Of a stretch of DNA of 64,000 nucleotides, positions 42,610-51,835 are shown one piece after another. The stretch's first letter is position 1; every line of letters starts with the position of its first letter. Source of the stretch: JAITVB01 sp031553805. Lineage in GTDB: Bacteria > Bacteroidota > Bacteroidia > Bacteroidales > Rikenellaceae. A program made the position numbers and the translations under genes. The DNA lies in assembly GCA_031553805.1 (NCBI GenBank), contig JAVBLC010000019.1:1-64000 (forward strand). The letters run 5' to 3'. Under the pieces are notes generated by a model. The model saw only the letters and a program-made list of their open reading frames with translations, did not search any database and was not told the origin of the DNA.

Positions 42610-44148
42610 ATGAAGAAAATTTTTGCTTTCGTATGCCTCGGCCTGTTGGCCACGGCGTGCTGCCAGAACCAGAAAGAGGCCCAAACGGCGCTCGACCCCA
42701 ACCTCCAGGGCGACTTGGGCAACGGCACCTATATTAACCCGGTGATGGGCGGCGACTACCCCGATCCGACGATCATGCGCGACGGCGACGATTATTATAT
42801 GACCCATTCATCGTTCGACTACCTGCCCGGGCTGGTAGTGTTCCACTCGAAAGACCTGGTGAACTGGGAACCGATCAGCTACGGGCTGAAAACATACCTG
42901 GGTTCGGTGTGGGCACCCGACATCTGCAAATACGAAGACAAATACTTTATATACTTCACCGTTTCGGGCACCGGATCGAACTTCGTCGTTTGGGCTGACT
43001 CGCCCTACGGACCGTGGAGCGACCCGATCGACTTGAAAGTGGGCAACATCGACCCGTGCCACGTAGTGGGCGAAGACGGCTCGCGCTGGGTATTCCTGAG
43101 CCGCGGCACGCGCGCCCGGCTGACCGACGACGGGCTGGCCGTCGTACCGGGAACCCTCGAAACCGTTTACGAAGGATGGAAATACCCGGCCGACTGGGTA
43201 GCCGAGTGCTTCTGTCTCGAAGGCCCGAAAATGCGCTACATCGACGGCTATTTCTACTATATCAACGCCGAGGGCGGCACCGCCGGCCCGCCGACCAGCC
43301 ACATGGCTACGCTGGCCCGCTCGAAATCAGTCAACGGCCCGTGGGAAAATTTCCCGGGCAATCCGTTAGTCCGTACCTGGGACGCCAAAGAGAGATGGTG
43401 GTCAAAAGGCCACGCCTCGATGATCGACACCCCCGACGGCGAATGGTGGCTAATCTACCATGCCTACGAAAACGGGTTCTATAACCTCGGCCGCCAAACG
43501 CTGCTCGAACCCCTCGAAGGCACGGGCGACGGTTGGTTCCGTATTCCGGAAGGCATCCAGGCCGACCAACCGATCAAAAAACCGATCGCCTCGACCCCCG
43601 GCCCCGACCGCCGCAGCCACCTGGGCGAATTCCGCATAGGACTAGACTGGAAATTCTACAAAAATTTCGACACGACGCGTTATACCGTCAACAACAATAC
43701 GCTGACCCTCAAAGCCCAGGGTGACCGTCCGGGCACTTCGTCACCGCTGATGTGCGTCGCCGGCAACCACGCCTACGAAATCTCGTGCGAAATCGAGAAG
43801 AGCCCGGAGGCACGCGCAGGGATCGTCCTCTACTATGACGGCAACTACTATGGCGGCACCGGCTTCGACAGCGAAAACCGCTTCCGTTACCGCCGAGACG
43901 ACCGCGGTAGCGGGCGCGGAAAGCACACCGGGGGCGACCACCTGTGGCTCAAGATCCGCAACGACAACCAAGTGGTGACCGGCTACTACAGCTACGACGG
44001 CCAAACGTGGGAAAAAGAAGAGTGGGGCCTCGAACTGTCGGGATACAACCACAACACGCTCTACCAATTCCAGAGCCTGTTGCCCGCCCTCTTCGTCACG
44101 GGCGAAGGCCAGGCAACATTCAAAAATCTGAAATACACCATACTATAA
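42610..44148 (+). CDS. GH43 lipoprotein
   Basis: A 512-residue lipidated glycosidase: lipobox ATAC with Cys17. GH43 acids are visible in GGDYPDPTIMRDGDD, GNIDPCHVV and CLEGPKMRY. Residues about 350-512 form a beta-sandwich accessory domain (LDWKFYKNFDTTRYTVNNNT). Substrate probably beta-xylosidic or arabinosidic. The GTG at 42607 directly before the ATG is ignored. It follows the exonuclease by 54 bases and precedes the LysM gene by 4, an odd place for a glycan enzyme. Confidence 0.92.
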   Translation: MKKIFAFVCLGLLATACCQNQKEAQTALDPNLQGDLGNGTYINPVMGGDYPDPTIMRDGDDYYMTHSSFDYLPGLVVFHSKDLVNWEPISYGLKTYLGSVWAPDICKYEDKYFIYFTVSGTGSNFVVWADSPYGPWSDPIDLKVGNIDPCHVVGEDGSRWVFLSRGTRARLTDDGLAVVPGTLETVYEGWKYPADWVAECFCLEGPKMRYIDGYFYYINAEGGTAGPPTSHMATLARSKSVNGPWENFPGNPLVRTWDAKERWWSKGHASMIDTPDGEWWLIYHAYENGFYNLGRQTLLEPLEGTGDGWFRIPEGIQADQPIKKPIASTPGPDRRSHLGEFRIGLDWKFYKNFDTTRYTVNNNTLTLKAQGDRPGTSSPLMCVAGNHAYEISCEIEKSPEARAGIVLYYDGNYYGGTGFDSENRFRYRRDDRGSGRGKHTGGDHLWLKIRNDNQVVTGYYSYDGQTWEKEEWGLELSGYNHNTLYQFQSLLPALFVTGEGQATFKNLKYTIL

Positions 44149-44152
44149 CATA

Positions 44153-46192
44153 ATGGGGCAAGGAATCCGGAAACTGGCGCTGACACTCGCCGCCCTGGCA
44201 CTGGGGCTGACCCTGGCCGCCCAAACGGTGGTCAAATCGACCTCGCAGGTGACGATCGGCGGAAAGTCATATTACCTCCACGCGATCAAGCAGGGGGAAA
44301 CCGAGGCGGCTGTCGCCCGGGCGTATGACATCGCGCTGGAAGAGTTGCGCGCCAACAATTCGAACTTTGCCACCGGGTTCGACCCGGGCAAGATCATCCG
44401 TATTCCTGTCACCCCCGAACGCCATTACCAACCGCCGGTGACTGCCCCCACGACCGGGGGCGGCACCGCCGGCGGACAGACCGTACCAGCCGGAAATACC
44501 CCGCCCGCGAGCGCCGTGCAGGAGACGACGCCCGTGGCTGCCCCTACCCCGTCGGCCTCGTTCCAGACCACTGGTTCGCGACGGGCGATCACACACACGG
44601 TCAACGCCGGCGAAACGGCCTATGCCATTGCCAAACGCTATGCCGTGTCACTGACCACGCTCGAAAAATCGAACCCCGGGATCGACATCACCCGGCTCAG
44701 CATCGGCCAGCAGATCACCATCCCGCGCAACCAAGTGGGCGAATCGACCCAAACCGAGGTGCACCAGGATTTTTTGCGAAAGAAGCAAGAACTGGAGCTA
44801 CAATACCCCGGCTACGACTTCCACCTGGTCGAACAGGGCGAAACGCTCTACACGCTGGCCAACAACTACCACACGACGGTCGATGCGTTGCGCGCGAATA
44901 ATGCCGACGAGTTGAAAGACGGACTCAAGTGGGGCTCGATCCTGCGGATCCCTGTGGCCGGCCTGACGCAGGCTGCCCAAACGCCTCCGCCGGCACAGGA
45001 AGACCCCGAACGCCTGTCGCGCGCCGAACGCCGCCGCCAGACCACCGAAGCAGAAACCCAGGAAACGCCGGCCATCACGACTACCCCGCCGCCCGCAACA
45101 ATTTTCCCGCCGCAGGCCACCGCGACGGAAGAGGACTCCCCACGCCGCCGCGCACGTCAAATCGCGCCGAACGCCCCGATCAACGTGCTGGTGATGCTTC
45201 CTTTCTCCTCGCCGAGCGGTGAAGAGAAGAATTTTACCGATTTTTACAACGGGCTGTTGGTCGCTATGGCCGACCTCAAAAGTGAAGGCATCTCGGTCGA
45301 CCTGAATGTCGTCAACACCGGCCGTTCTGCCGAAACGACTGACCAGATCACCCGCAGCGACGCCTTTGCCAACGCCGATCTGGTGATCGGTCCAGTCTAC
45401 AACGATCCGTTCGAGGTGGCGGCCCGCCAGGCCGACCGCTACGGCATACCTATCGTTTCGCCGTTGGGCGAGGTGAACAGCGCCAATCCCCATATCTATC
45501 AGATCGCCCCGCCCGCCTCGGCCCGTGCCGACAAATGGCGCGAGGTGATCGGTGAGGGTAAGAACGTCGTGGTCATCACCCCACAGACCAACGTCGACGA
45601 AGAGTTGCGCCAGGAGATCGCCCCGCTGCTGCCTCCCGACGCGAAACACGTGGTCTACGTGAGCAAGAACACCCAGTTGCGAAATTATCTGGTCACCGAC
45701 CGTGAAAATGTCATCATCGTCGAGACCTTGAACGAAAATACGACCGAAGCGATCCTGGCCGCCCTGAGTTCGATCCAGAACCAAATTTCGTCGCGCACGC
45801 TCCGCTCTTTCCCCATCCAAGTGGTCGGCGGTTCGCGCTGGGCCCGGTTCCCGACGCTCAACAAGGAGCTTTTTTATAAGCTTAACGTCACTTTCCTGAC
45901 GACCTACTACGCCGACCGCAGCCACCCGCAGGTCGCCGCTTTCGACAGCCGCTATATCTTGACTTTCGGATCGGTGCCGACGCTCTACGCCTACCGCGGT
46001 TACGACACCGGCAAGCTGTTCGTTTCGGCTCTCAGCCGCTACGGCGAACGCTTCGGGTATTATCTGGGCGCGAGCGAAAACACGCCGTTGGAAGTACCCT
46101 ACCGTTTCGAGGAAACGGCGGGCGGCAAGCACGTCAACACCGAGTGGGTGCTGGTGCGCTACAACAGCAACTTTTCGATCACGGTGAAATAG
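44153..46192 (+). CDS. LysM protein with periplasmic-binding-protein type I domain
   Basis: A 679-residue secreted protein (signal peptide LALGLTLAAQ). Three LysM peptidoglycan-binding repeats: about 40-85 (YYLHAIKQGETEAAVARAY), about 143-190 (HTVNAGETAYAIAKRYAVSL), and about 220-265 (FHLVEQGETLYTLANNYHTT). Pro/Thr-rich linkers separate them. Residues about 340-670 have the Leu/Ile/Val-binding-protein fold (PINVLVMLPFSSPSGEEKNF, ADLVIGPVYNDPFEVAARQA). It may tether a ligand-binding domain to the cell wall or regulate wall enzymes. Four bases after the GH43 gene. Confidence 0.88.
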   Translation: MGQGIRKLALTLAALALGLTLAAQTVVKSTSQVTIGGKSYYLHAIKQGETEAAVARAYDIALEELRANNSNFATGFDPGKIIRIPVTPERHYQPPVTAPTTGGGTAGGQTVPAGNTPPASAVQETTPVAAPTPSASFQTTGSRRAITHTVNAGETAYAIAKRYAVSLTTLEKSNPGIDITRLSIGQQITIPRNQVGESTQTEVHQDFLRKKQELELQYPGYDFHLVEQGETLYTLANNYHTTVDALRANNADELKDGLKWGSILRIPVAGLTQAAQTPPPAQEDPERLSRAERRRQTTEAETQETPAITTTPPPATIFPPQATATEEDSPRRRARQIAPNAPINVLVMLPFSSPSGEEKNFTDFYNGLLVAMADLKSEGISVDLNVVNTGRSAETTDQITRSDAFANADLVIGPVYNDPFEVAARQADRYGIPIVSPLGEVNSANPHIYQIAPPASARADKWREVIGEGKNVVVITPQTNVDEELRQEIAPLLPPDAKHVVYVSKNTQLRNYLVTDRENVIIVETLNENTTEAILAALSSIQNQISSRTLRSFPIQVVGGSRWARFPTLNKELFYKLNVTFLTTYYADRSHPQVAAFDSRYILTFGSVPTLYAYRGYDTGKLFVSALSRYGERFGYYLGASENTPLEVPYRFEETAGGKHVNTEWVLVRYNSNFSITVK

Positions 46193-46214
46193 CCCCCGCG
46201 ACTTAACGTATGAT

Positions 46215-46250
46215 TTACGGTTACCCTGCATGGGGTAACCGTAATTGTTT
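46215..46250 (+). terminator. Terminator after the LysM gene
   Basis: A perfect 12-bp stem (46215-46226 with 46233-46244), loop of six, then TTGTTT. Confidence 0.75.
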
Positions 46251-46324
46251 CCGACAGCCCCCAACCATTTCTATAACAGCTGAATTCTTTGAAAACAAGG
46301 AGAATAGAAACGATCGACTGTGTG

Positions 46325-46349
46325 GGTTAGCGTATAAATTGCCGTAACC
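46325..46349. promoter_or_regulatory. Candidate operator upstream of xylR
   Basis: An imperfect palindrome with GGTTA and TAACC ends, overlapping the -33 region of the xylR promoter. A position there would suit autorepression by the Nudix-type regulator; the assignment is inference. Confidence 0.3.
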
Positions 46350-46380
46350 TTGTTTTTCCCGGTCATTTTACCTAATTTTG
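46350..46380 (+). promoter_or_regulatory. Promoter of the xylose operon
   Basis: TTG at 46350-46352, 20 bases, TAATTTTG at 46373-46380; the ATG of xylR is 38 bases further on. Confidence 0.6.
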
Positions 46381-46418
46381 ATCGAAACGCTCCGCTGCGA
46401 CAACGATAGATTCAGCCT

Positions 46419-47177
46419 ATGGCACCGACGACGTATTCTCCGATTTCAGTCGACTGTGTGGTTTTCGGCTTTGACGGCAACCTGCTCAAGGTATTGCTCG
46501 TGCCGCGGCATTTTCGGGAAGCGAACCCCGGCGGGCAGGCAAAGGAGCAGCAAGACTATAAACTGCCCGGCAGCCTGATCTTCGACGACGAAGACCTCAA
46601 CCAGTCGGCCTACCGCATCCTGGGCGAAATCATCGAGACGAACAACATCTACCTCAAACAGCTCCACGTTTTTTCGGATCCCGGCCGGCTCGACCCCCAC
46701 AACATGGCGTGGTTGAACGAAACTTACCGGGTCGAGGCGCGGCGGGTGGTCACCGTGGCCTACTATTCGCTGGTGAAACTCACCCCGAAGATGGCCGCCC
46801 TGTGCGAGGCCAACCGCGGCGAATGGCACGACGTACAGTCGATCCGCAAACTGGCGCTCGACCACAAGCTGATCCTGATGACCGCGCTCGAAACGCTCAA
46901 CAAACAGCTGGTCAACGAACCGATCGCCTTCGAACTGTTGCCCCGGCGCTTTACGATCCGTCAGTTGCAAACGCTTTACGAAGCGATCCTTGGCGTAGAG
47001 GTCGACAACCGCAATTTTCGAAAAAAGCTCCTCTCGTCGGGCTATCTCGAACCATTGGACGAAAAAGAGCGCGGCGTGGCCCACAAACCGGCCCGCTTCT
47101 ACCAGTTCAACAAATCGCGCTTCGAACGCGAGGCGCGGCGCAAAACGAAACTCAACTTTATTAACTGGCAAGGGTAG
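46419..47177 (+). CDS. xylR: Nudix-fold transcriptional regulator of xylose use (NrtR/AraR family)
   Basis: A 252-residue regulator: an N-terminal Nudix domain (SVDCVVFGFDGNLLKVLLVP) and a C-terminal winged helix (IRQLQTLYEAILGVEVDNRN, FRKKLLSSGYLEP). The Nudix box is degenerate (LNQSAYRILGEIIET in place of RE-x2-E-E), so it should sense a sugar or sugar phosphate rather than hydrolyse. The same order (Nudix regulator, xylB, xylA, sugar symporter) is the known xylose operon of Bacteroides, where this protein controls the operon. It is the first gene, 50 bases before xylB. Confidence 0.85.
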   Translation: MAPTTYSPISVDCVVFGFDGNLLKVLLVPRHFREANPGGQAKEQQDYKLPGSLIFDDEDLNQSAYRILGEIIETNNIYLKQLHVFSDPGRLDPHNMAWLNETYRVEARRVVTVAYYSLVKLTPKMAALCEANRGEWHDVQSIRKLALDHKLILMTALETLNKQLVNEPIAFELLPRRFTIRQLQTLYEAILGVEVDNRNFRKKLLSSGYLEPLDEKERGVAHKPARFYQFNKSRFEREARRKTKLNFINWQG

Positions 47178-47227
47178 ATTTAGTTAGGAGTTAAGAGACA
47201 GAAATTACAATATTAATATATTAAGGA

Positions 47228-48718
47228 ATGAAATCACTGGGCATCGACATCGGCAGTTCTTCTGTCAAGGCTGCCATCCTCGACACCGACACGGGCGCTT
47301 GCCTGCGGTCGTTCACCTCGCCCGCCACCGAACTGCCGATCTCGGCCCCCCGCACGGGCTGGGCCGAGCAGGATCCGGCGATGTGGTGGGAACACGTTTC
47401 GATCTGCATCCGCGAACTCTTCCGGGAGGGCGGCATAAAGCCTTCGGAGATCGGGGCGATCGGCATCACTTACCAAATGCACGGATTGGTGTGCCTCGAC
47501 CGCGACGGCAACCCGCTACGCCCGTCGATCATCTGGTGCGACAGCCGCGCGGTCGAGATCGGCGCGCGCGCCTTCGAAGCCATTGGCCCCGAGAAATGCC
47601 TCAACTCGACGCTCAACTCGCCGGGCAATTTTACGGCGTCGAAACTGGCGTGGGTCAAGGAAAACGAACCGGACGTGTTCAAAAAAATCTGGAAATTCGC
47701 CCTGCCGGGCGATTTCATCACCTATAAACTCTCCGGCGAATTATCGACGACCGACAGCGGCCTTTCGGAGCAAATCCTGTGGGATTTTTCGGAGAACGGG
47801 CTGGCGCGGTTCGTCGTCGACCACTACGGGATCGACCCGGCGACGATTCCCGATTATCTGCCCTCGATCGGCGTCCAGGCCCGCACCAGCGCCGACACCG
47901 AACGCACGTTCGGTATCCCGGCCGGAGTACCAATCGCCTACCGCGCGGGCGACCAGCCGAACAACGCCTTCTCGCTCAACGTGATGGAACCGGGCGAGGT
48001 GGCGGCTACAGGCGGCACGTCGGGCGTCGTTTATGGGGTGACCGACCAGCGGCGCCCCGACCCCCTCTCGCGTGTGAATGCATTCCTGCACGTGAGCCAC
48101 ACTGCCGTCGCACCGCGTTACGGGGTGCTGCTATGCATCAACGGCACGGGCATCCTCAACGCGTGGATGAAGCGCACCGTGGCCCCCGACCTCTCCTACA
48201 ACGAGATCAACGCGCTGTGTGAAACCATCCCGGCCGGCAGCGACGGGGTGCGGATGCTGCCTTTCGGCAACGGGGCCGAACGGATGCTGGGCAACCGGTT
48301 CACGGGTGCCGCCGCGCTCGATCTCGACCTCAACCGCCACACGCGTGCCCACCTGTTGCGTGCTACGCAGGAGGGAATAGCCTTTGCCTTCCACTACGGG
48401 ATGGAGATTATGCGCGAAACGGGCATCGAACCCCGGCTGATCCGGGCCGGACGCGCCAACCTCTTCCTCAGCCCGATTTTCCGCAACACCTTGGCCACGA
48501 TCAGCGGCGCACGGATCGAACTGTATAACACCGACGGCGCCCTCGGCGCGGCCCGCGGTGCAGCCCTCGGCGCCGGATTCTTTAAAAACCGCGATGAGGC
48601 GTTCGCTTCGCTCGAAAAGGTGGGCGTCGTCGAACCCGATCCCGCGCTGCGCCCGGCCCTCGAAGCGGCCTATGCCGACTGGAAACGAGAACTCGAAAAC
48701 AAACTTAATATCAATTGA
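47228..48718 (+). CDS. xylB: Xylulokinase
   Basis: A 496-residue FGGY-family kinase that phosphorylates D-xylulose to xylulose-5-phosphate. ATP-site start GIDIGSSSVKAAILDTDTG, the xylulokinase motif GITYQMHGLVCLDRDGN with WCDSRAVEIG, and the second phosphate loop VAATGGTSGVVYG; the C-terminal GALGAARGAALGAGFF is usual. Position between the regulator and xylA confirms the substrate. A ribosome-binding AAGGA lies before the ATG; stop is two bases from the xylA start. Confidence 0.95.
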   Translation: MKSLGIDIGSSSVKAAILDTDTGACLRSFTSPATELPISAPRTGWAEQDPAMWWEHVSICIRELFREGGIKPSEIGAIGITYQMHGLVCLDRDGNPLRPSIIWCDSRAVEIGARAFEAIGPEKCLNSTLNSPGNFTASKLAWVKENEPDVFKKIWKFALPGDFITYKLSGELSTTDSGLSEQILWDFSENGLARFVVDHYGIDPATIPDYLPSIGVQARTSADTERTFGIPAGVPIAYRAGDQPNNAFSLNVMEPGEVAATGGTSGVVYGVTDQRRPDPLSRVNAFLHVSHTAVAPRYGVLLCINGTGILNAWMKRTVAPDLSYNEINALCETIPAGSDGVRMLPFGNGAERMLGNRFTGAAALDLDLNRHTRAHLLRATQEGIAFAFHYGMEIMRETGIEPRLIRAGRANLFLSPIFRNTLATISGARIELYNTDGALGAARGAALGAGFFKNRDEAFASLEKVGVVEPDPALRPALEAAYADWKRELENKLNIN

Positions 48719-48720
48719 TT

Positions 48721-50028
48721 ATGAGTACATTATTTTCAAAGATCGACAAGATCAAGTACGAAGGCCCCGATTCGAAAAATCCGCTGGCTTTCCGTTGGTA
48801 TGACGAAAACCGCAAGATCGGCGGCAAAACTATGAAAGAGCACCTGCGCTTTGCAATCGCTTACTGGCACTCGTTCTGCGGCGACGGCGGCGACCCGTTC
48901 GGCGGCCCGACCCATTTCTATCCGTGGCTGAAGATCGCCGATCCGGTGGAACAGGCCAAGGCGAAAATGGACGCTGCGTTCGAATTTATCGTGAAGATCG
49001 GCGCCCCCTACTATTGCTTCCACGACATTGACCTCATCTCGGAAGGCGCATCACTGGCCGAGTACGAAAAGAACTTGGCGGCTATCGTGGCCTATGCCAA
49101 GCAGAAGCAAGCCGAAACGGGCGTGAAACTGCTCTGGGGCACGGCCAATGTCTTTGGCAACCCGCGCTACATGAACGGCGCGGCGACCAATCCCGATTTT
49201 CAGGCCGTGGCCTGGGCCGGCGCACAGATCAAGAACGCGATCGACGCCACAATCGCCCTCGGCGGTGAGAATTACGTCTTCTGGGGCGGCCGCGAAGGTT
49301 ACATGTCATTGCTTAACACGGACATGAAACGCGAGAAGGACCACCTGGCCAGGATGCTAACCATGGCCCGCGACTATGCCCGCAAACAGGGCTTCAAGGG
49401 CACGTTCTTCATCGAGCCCAAGCCGATGGAACCGACCAAGCACCAGTATGACGTCGACACCGAAACGGTGATCGGTTTCCTGCGCCACTACGGCCTCGAC
49501 AAAGATTTCAAATTGAACATCGAAGTGAATCACGCCACGCTGGCCGGCCACACCTTCGAACACGAACTGCAGTGCGCCGTCGACGCCGGCATGCTGGGTT
49601 CGATCGACGCCAACCGCGGCGACGCGCAGAACGGCTGGGACACCGACCAGTTCCCGATCAACCTGCAGGAAACCGTCGAAGCGATGCTGGTCATCCTCCA
49701 AGGCGGCGGCCTGTTGGGCGGGATCAATTTCGACGCCAAGGTACGCCGCAACTCGACCGATCCCGAGGATCTGTTCATTGCCCACATTGCGGGAATGGAT
49801 ACGTTTGCCCGTGCACTGGTGATCGCCAACGAAATCCTCGAGAAATCGCCGTATAAGGCAATGCGCAAAGCGCGTTACGCATCGTTCGATAACGGCAAGG
49901 GCGCCGAGTTCGAACAAGGCAAGCTGACGCTCGAGCAATTGCGCGAGGTGGCTGTCGGAGGCGGCGAACCTGCCACGACCAGCGGCCAGCAGGAGAAGTA
50001 CGAGCAGCTCCTGAGCATGTATATCTAG
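48721..50028 (+). CDS. xylA: Xylose isomerase
   Basis: A 435-residue TIM-barrel metal enzyme (class II type) converting D-xylose to D-xylulose. Key segments: YWHSFCGDGGDPFGGPTHFY near the start, YYCFHDIDLISEG with the catalytic His, GGENYVFWGGREGYMSLLNT, IEPKPMEPTKHQYDVDTET with metal ligands Glu and the Lys, and GSIDANRGDAQNGWDTDQFP. The ATG at 48721 lies two bases after the xylB stop. A 265-base structured gap separates it from the symporter gene. Confidence 0.97.
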   Translation: MSTLFSKIDKIKYEGPDSKNPLAFRWYDENRKIGGKTMKEHLRFAIAYWHSFCGDGGDPFGGPTHFYPWLKIADPVEQAKAKMDAAFEFIVKIGAPYYCFHDIDLISEGASLAEYEKNLAAIVAYAKQKQAETGVKLLWGTANVFGNPRYMNGAATNPDFQAVAWAGAQIKNAIDATIALGGENYVFWGGREGYMSLLNTDMKREKDHLARMLTMARDYARKQGFKGTFFIEPKPMEPTKHQYDVDTETVIGFLRHYGLDKDFKLNIEVNHATLAGHTFEHELQCAVDAGMLGSIDANRGDAQNGWDTDQFPINLQETVEAMLVILQGGGLLGGINFDAKVRRNSTDPEDLFIAHIAGMDTFARALVIANEILEKSPYKAMRKARYASFDNGKGAEFEQGKLTLEQLREVAVGGGEPATTSGQQEKYEQLLSMYI

Positions 50029-50042
50029 CCCAGCTAAGCCAC

Positions 50043-50106
50043 GGGAGTCCAGGAAAACGAAGTTTTCCAGAGAAATTTTTGCGTCGCTTTTTATAAAAAG
50101 CGACAG
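50043..50106 (+). repeat. Two-hairpin intergenic repeat, copy A
   Basis: Hairpin 1: GGAAAAC-GAA-GTTTTCC (50052-50068). Hairpin 2: 10-bp arms 50083-50092 and 50095-50104 around AT. Between them GAGAAATTTTTG. The same layout and much of the sequence recur at 58054-58119, inverted at 57871-57932, and partly at 62939-62985. It begins 14 bases after the xylA stop. Confidence 0.8.
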
Positions 50107-50145
50107 CACCCTCGGCGTAGCCCAAGCGCGGTGGCCACGCTCCCA

Positions 50146-50203
50146 GAGATTTTTATGCCGGATCCGGTCCGGCAGAGGTAATCCTCCAATGCATAAAAAT
50201 CTC
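50146..50203. repeat. Inverted repeat with 32-nt loop between xylA and xylE
   Basis: Perfect 13-bp arms 50146-50158 and 50191-50203. Together with copy A of the repeat and the hairpin at 50230-50258 it makes this gap highly structured. Confidence 0.65.
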
Positions 50204-50229
50204 CCGTGCACGGGCCAATACCAAACCAA

Positions 50230-50258
50230 GCGGCGGAGGCAGAAAAAGCCTCCGCCGC
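50230..50258 (+). promoter_or_regulatory. GC-rich hairpin in the leader of xylE
   Basis: Perfect 11-bp stem (50230-50240 with 50248-50258), 7-nt A-rich loop, 34 bases before the xylE ATG, no T-run. It may mark an mRNA processing or stability site that sets the transporter level apart from xylA. Confidence 0.55.
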
Positions 50259-50292
50259 ATAATACCCCAAACCAACTAAAATCAAAACCCCA

Positions 50293-51702
50293 ATGAAGAA
50301 AACCTCAACCAACCTTTTCTTCTTCACTCTGGTCGCCACCCTCGGGGGCTTACTCTTCGGGTATGATACGGCCGTCATCTCGGGCACCGTCAAGTACCTG
50401 CGGATAAACTTTATCGACCCGCGCGGACTGGCCGAAACCGTCGCCAATTCGCTTGAGGGATTCGCCGTGTCGAGCGCCCTGATCGGGTGTATCGTCGGCG
50501 GGCTGATCGGCGGCTTTATGGCCACTACTTTCGGGCGTAAAAAGAGCCTGATCGTGGCCGCCGTGCTATTTCTCATCTCGGCGGTCGGGTCGGCCTACCC
50601 CGAAATGGGACTTGGCGGCGGACAGGTATCCGCTTTCCTCACCCCGTTCATCATCTACCGCATCATCGGCGGGATCGGCGTCGGCCTGGCTTCGATGCTT
50701 TCGCCGATGTATATCGCCGAAATGGCGCCGCCCGAAAAACGCGGCGGACTGGTTTCGTGGAACCAGTTTGCCATCGTGTTCGGGATGCTGGTGGTCTATT
50801 TCGTCAACTACACCATCGCCCTGCAGGGCAATGAGGCGTGGATCACGGCGACCGGCTGGCGGCTGATGTTTCTTTCGGAAACAATTCCGGCCATGTTATT
50901 CCTCGTCCTGCTCTTCCTTGTGCCCGAAAGCCCGCGTTGGCTGATGATGAAAGGCCGCGAAGAACATGCCCGCGCGATCGTGATGCGCACCACCGGCAAC
51001 GAAGCCAAGACCAACACCGAAATCGCCGAAATCCGCCAGTCGCTCCAGGGTGCACCGCGGGCCAAGCTGTTCGCCTATGGCAAAGCGGTGGTCATTATCG
51101 GCATCATGCTCTCTGTTTTCCAGCAGTTTGTCGGGATTAACGTCGTACTTTACTACGCTCCGGAAATCTTCCGGTCGATGGGCAGCGCCACCGATGCCGC
51201 CCTGTTGCAGACGATCATCGTCGGGATCATCAACATCTCGTTTACGATTATCGCCATATTCACCGTAGACAAATTCGGCCGGAAACCGCTGCAGATCATC
51301 GGCAGCCTGGGGATGGCGGTAAGCATGATCACCCTCGGGATGTCGTTCTTCCTCGAACAGAAAGGGATGTTGGCGCTGGTGGCCATGCTGTGCTACGTGG
51401 CTTCGTTCGCCATGTCGTGGGGACCGATCACCTGGGTGCTGTTGGCAGAGATCTTCCCGAACAAGATCCGCGGACAGGCGATGGCCCTGGCCGTGGCCTC
51501 GCAGTGGATCGCCAACTATCTTGTTTCGTGGACGTTCCCGATGCTCGACAAATCGTCGTTCCTCGTCGAACATTTCCATAACGGGTTCGCTTATTGGATT
51601 TACGGCGGAATGGCTATTCTGTCGGCCGTCTTCATGTGGCGCTTCGTGCCCGAAACAAAAGGGAAAACGCTCGAAGAGATGGAACAGATTTTCCATAAGT
51701 AA
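50293..51702 (+). CDS. xylE: D-xylose:H+ symporter (MFS sugar porter)
   Basis: A 469-residue 12-helix transporter. Sugar-porter signatures: LGGLLFGYDTAVISGTVKYL in helix 1, VPESPRWLMMKGREEHARAI after helix 6, QQFVGINVVLYYAPEIFRSM in helix 7, and RFVPETKGKTLEEMEQIF at the end. These are typical of XylE/GalP-type proton symporters, and the operon makes xylose the likely substrate. It is the last gene of the xylose operon and ends at a strong bidirectional terminator. Confidence 0.93.
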   Translation: MKKTSTNLFFFTLVATLGGLLFGYDTAVISGTVKYLRINFIDPRGLAETVANSLEGFAVSSALIGCIVGGLIGGFMATTFGRKKSLIVAAVLFLISAVGSAYPEMGLGGGQVSAFLTPFIIYRIIGGIGVGLASMLSPMYIAEMAPPEKRGGLVSWNQFAIVFGMLVVYFVNYTIALQGNEAWITATGWRLMFLSETIPAMLFLVLLFLVPESPRWLMMKGREEHARAIVMRTTGNEAKTNTEIAEIRQSLQGAPRAKLFAYGKAVVIIGIMLSVFQQFVGINVVLYYAPEIFRSMGSATDAALLQTIIVGIINISFTIIAIFTVDKFGRKPLQIIGSLGMAVSMITLGMSFFLEQKGMLALVAMLCYVASFAMSWGPITWVLLAEIFPNKIRGQAMALAVASQWIANYLVSWTFPMLDKSSFLVEHFHNGFAYWIYGGMAILSAVFMWRFVPETKGKTLEEMEQIFHK

Positions 51703-51756
51703 CCCGGCGCGGGAGACCTCGCAGGGTCGTCCCAAATCTGGCTACCTTTATCAACG

Positions 51757-51790
51757 AAAAGCCCCGGCGCATTGCCGGGGCTTTTTGTTT
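51757..51790. terminator. Bidirectional terminator between xylE and the decarboxylase gene
   Basis: Perfect 12-bp stem (51757-51768 with 51774-51785), 5-nt loop, T-rich on both outgoing strands. Confidence 0.92.
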
Positions 51791-51835
51791 TTAATATTCG
51801 GAGATGCACTTCCCGATCTCCGGAAAAACACATTT

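Noticed and set aside
49775..50229. Minus-strand open frames crossing the xylA end and the repeat
   Set aside because: Produced by the hairpin repeat (Lys/Phe-rich stretch); no start signal, and they overlap xylA.
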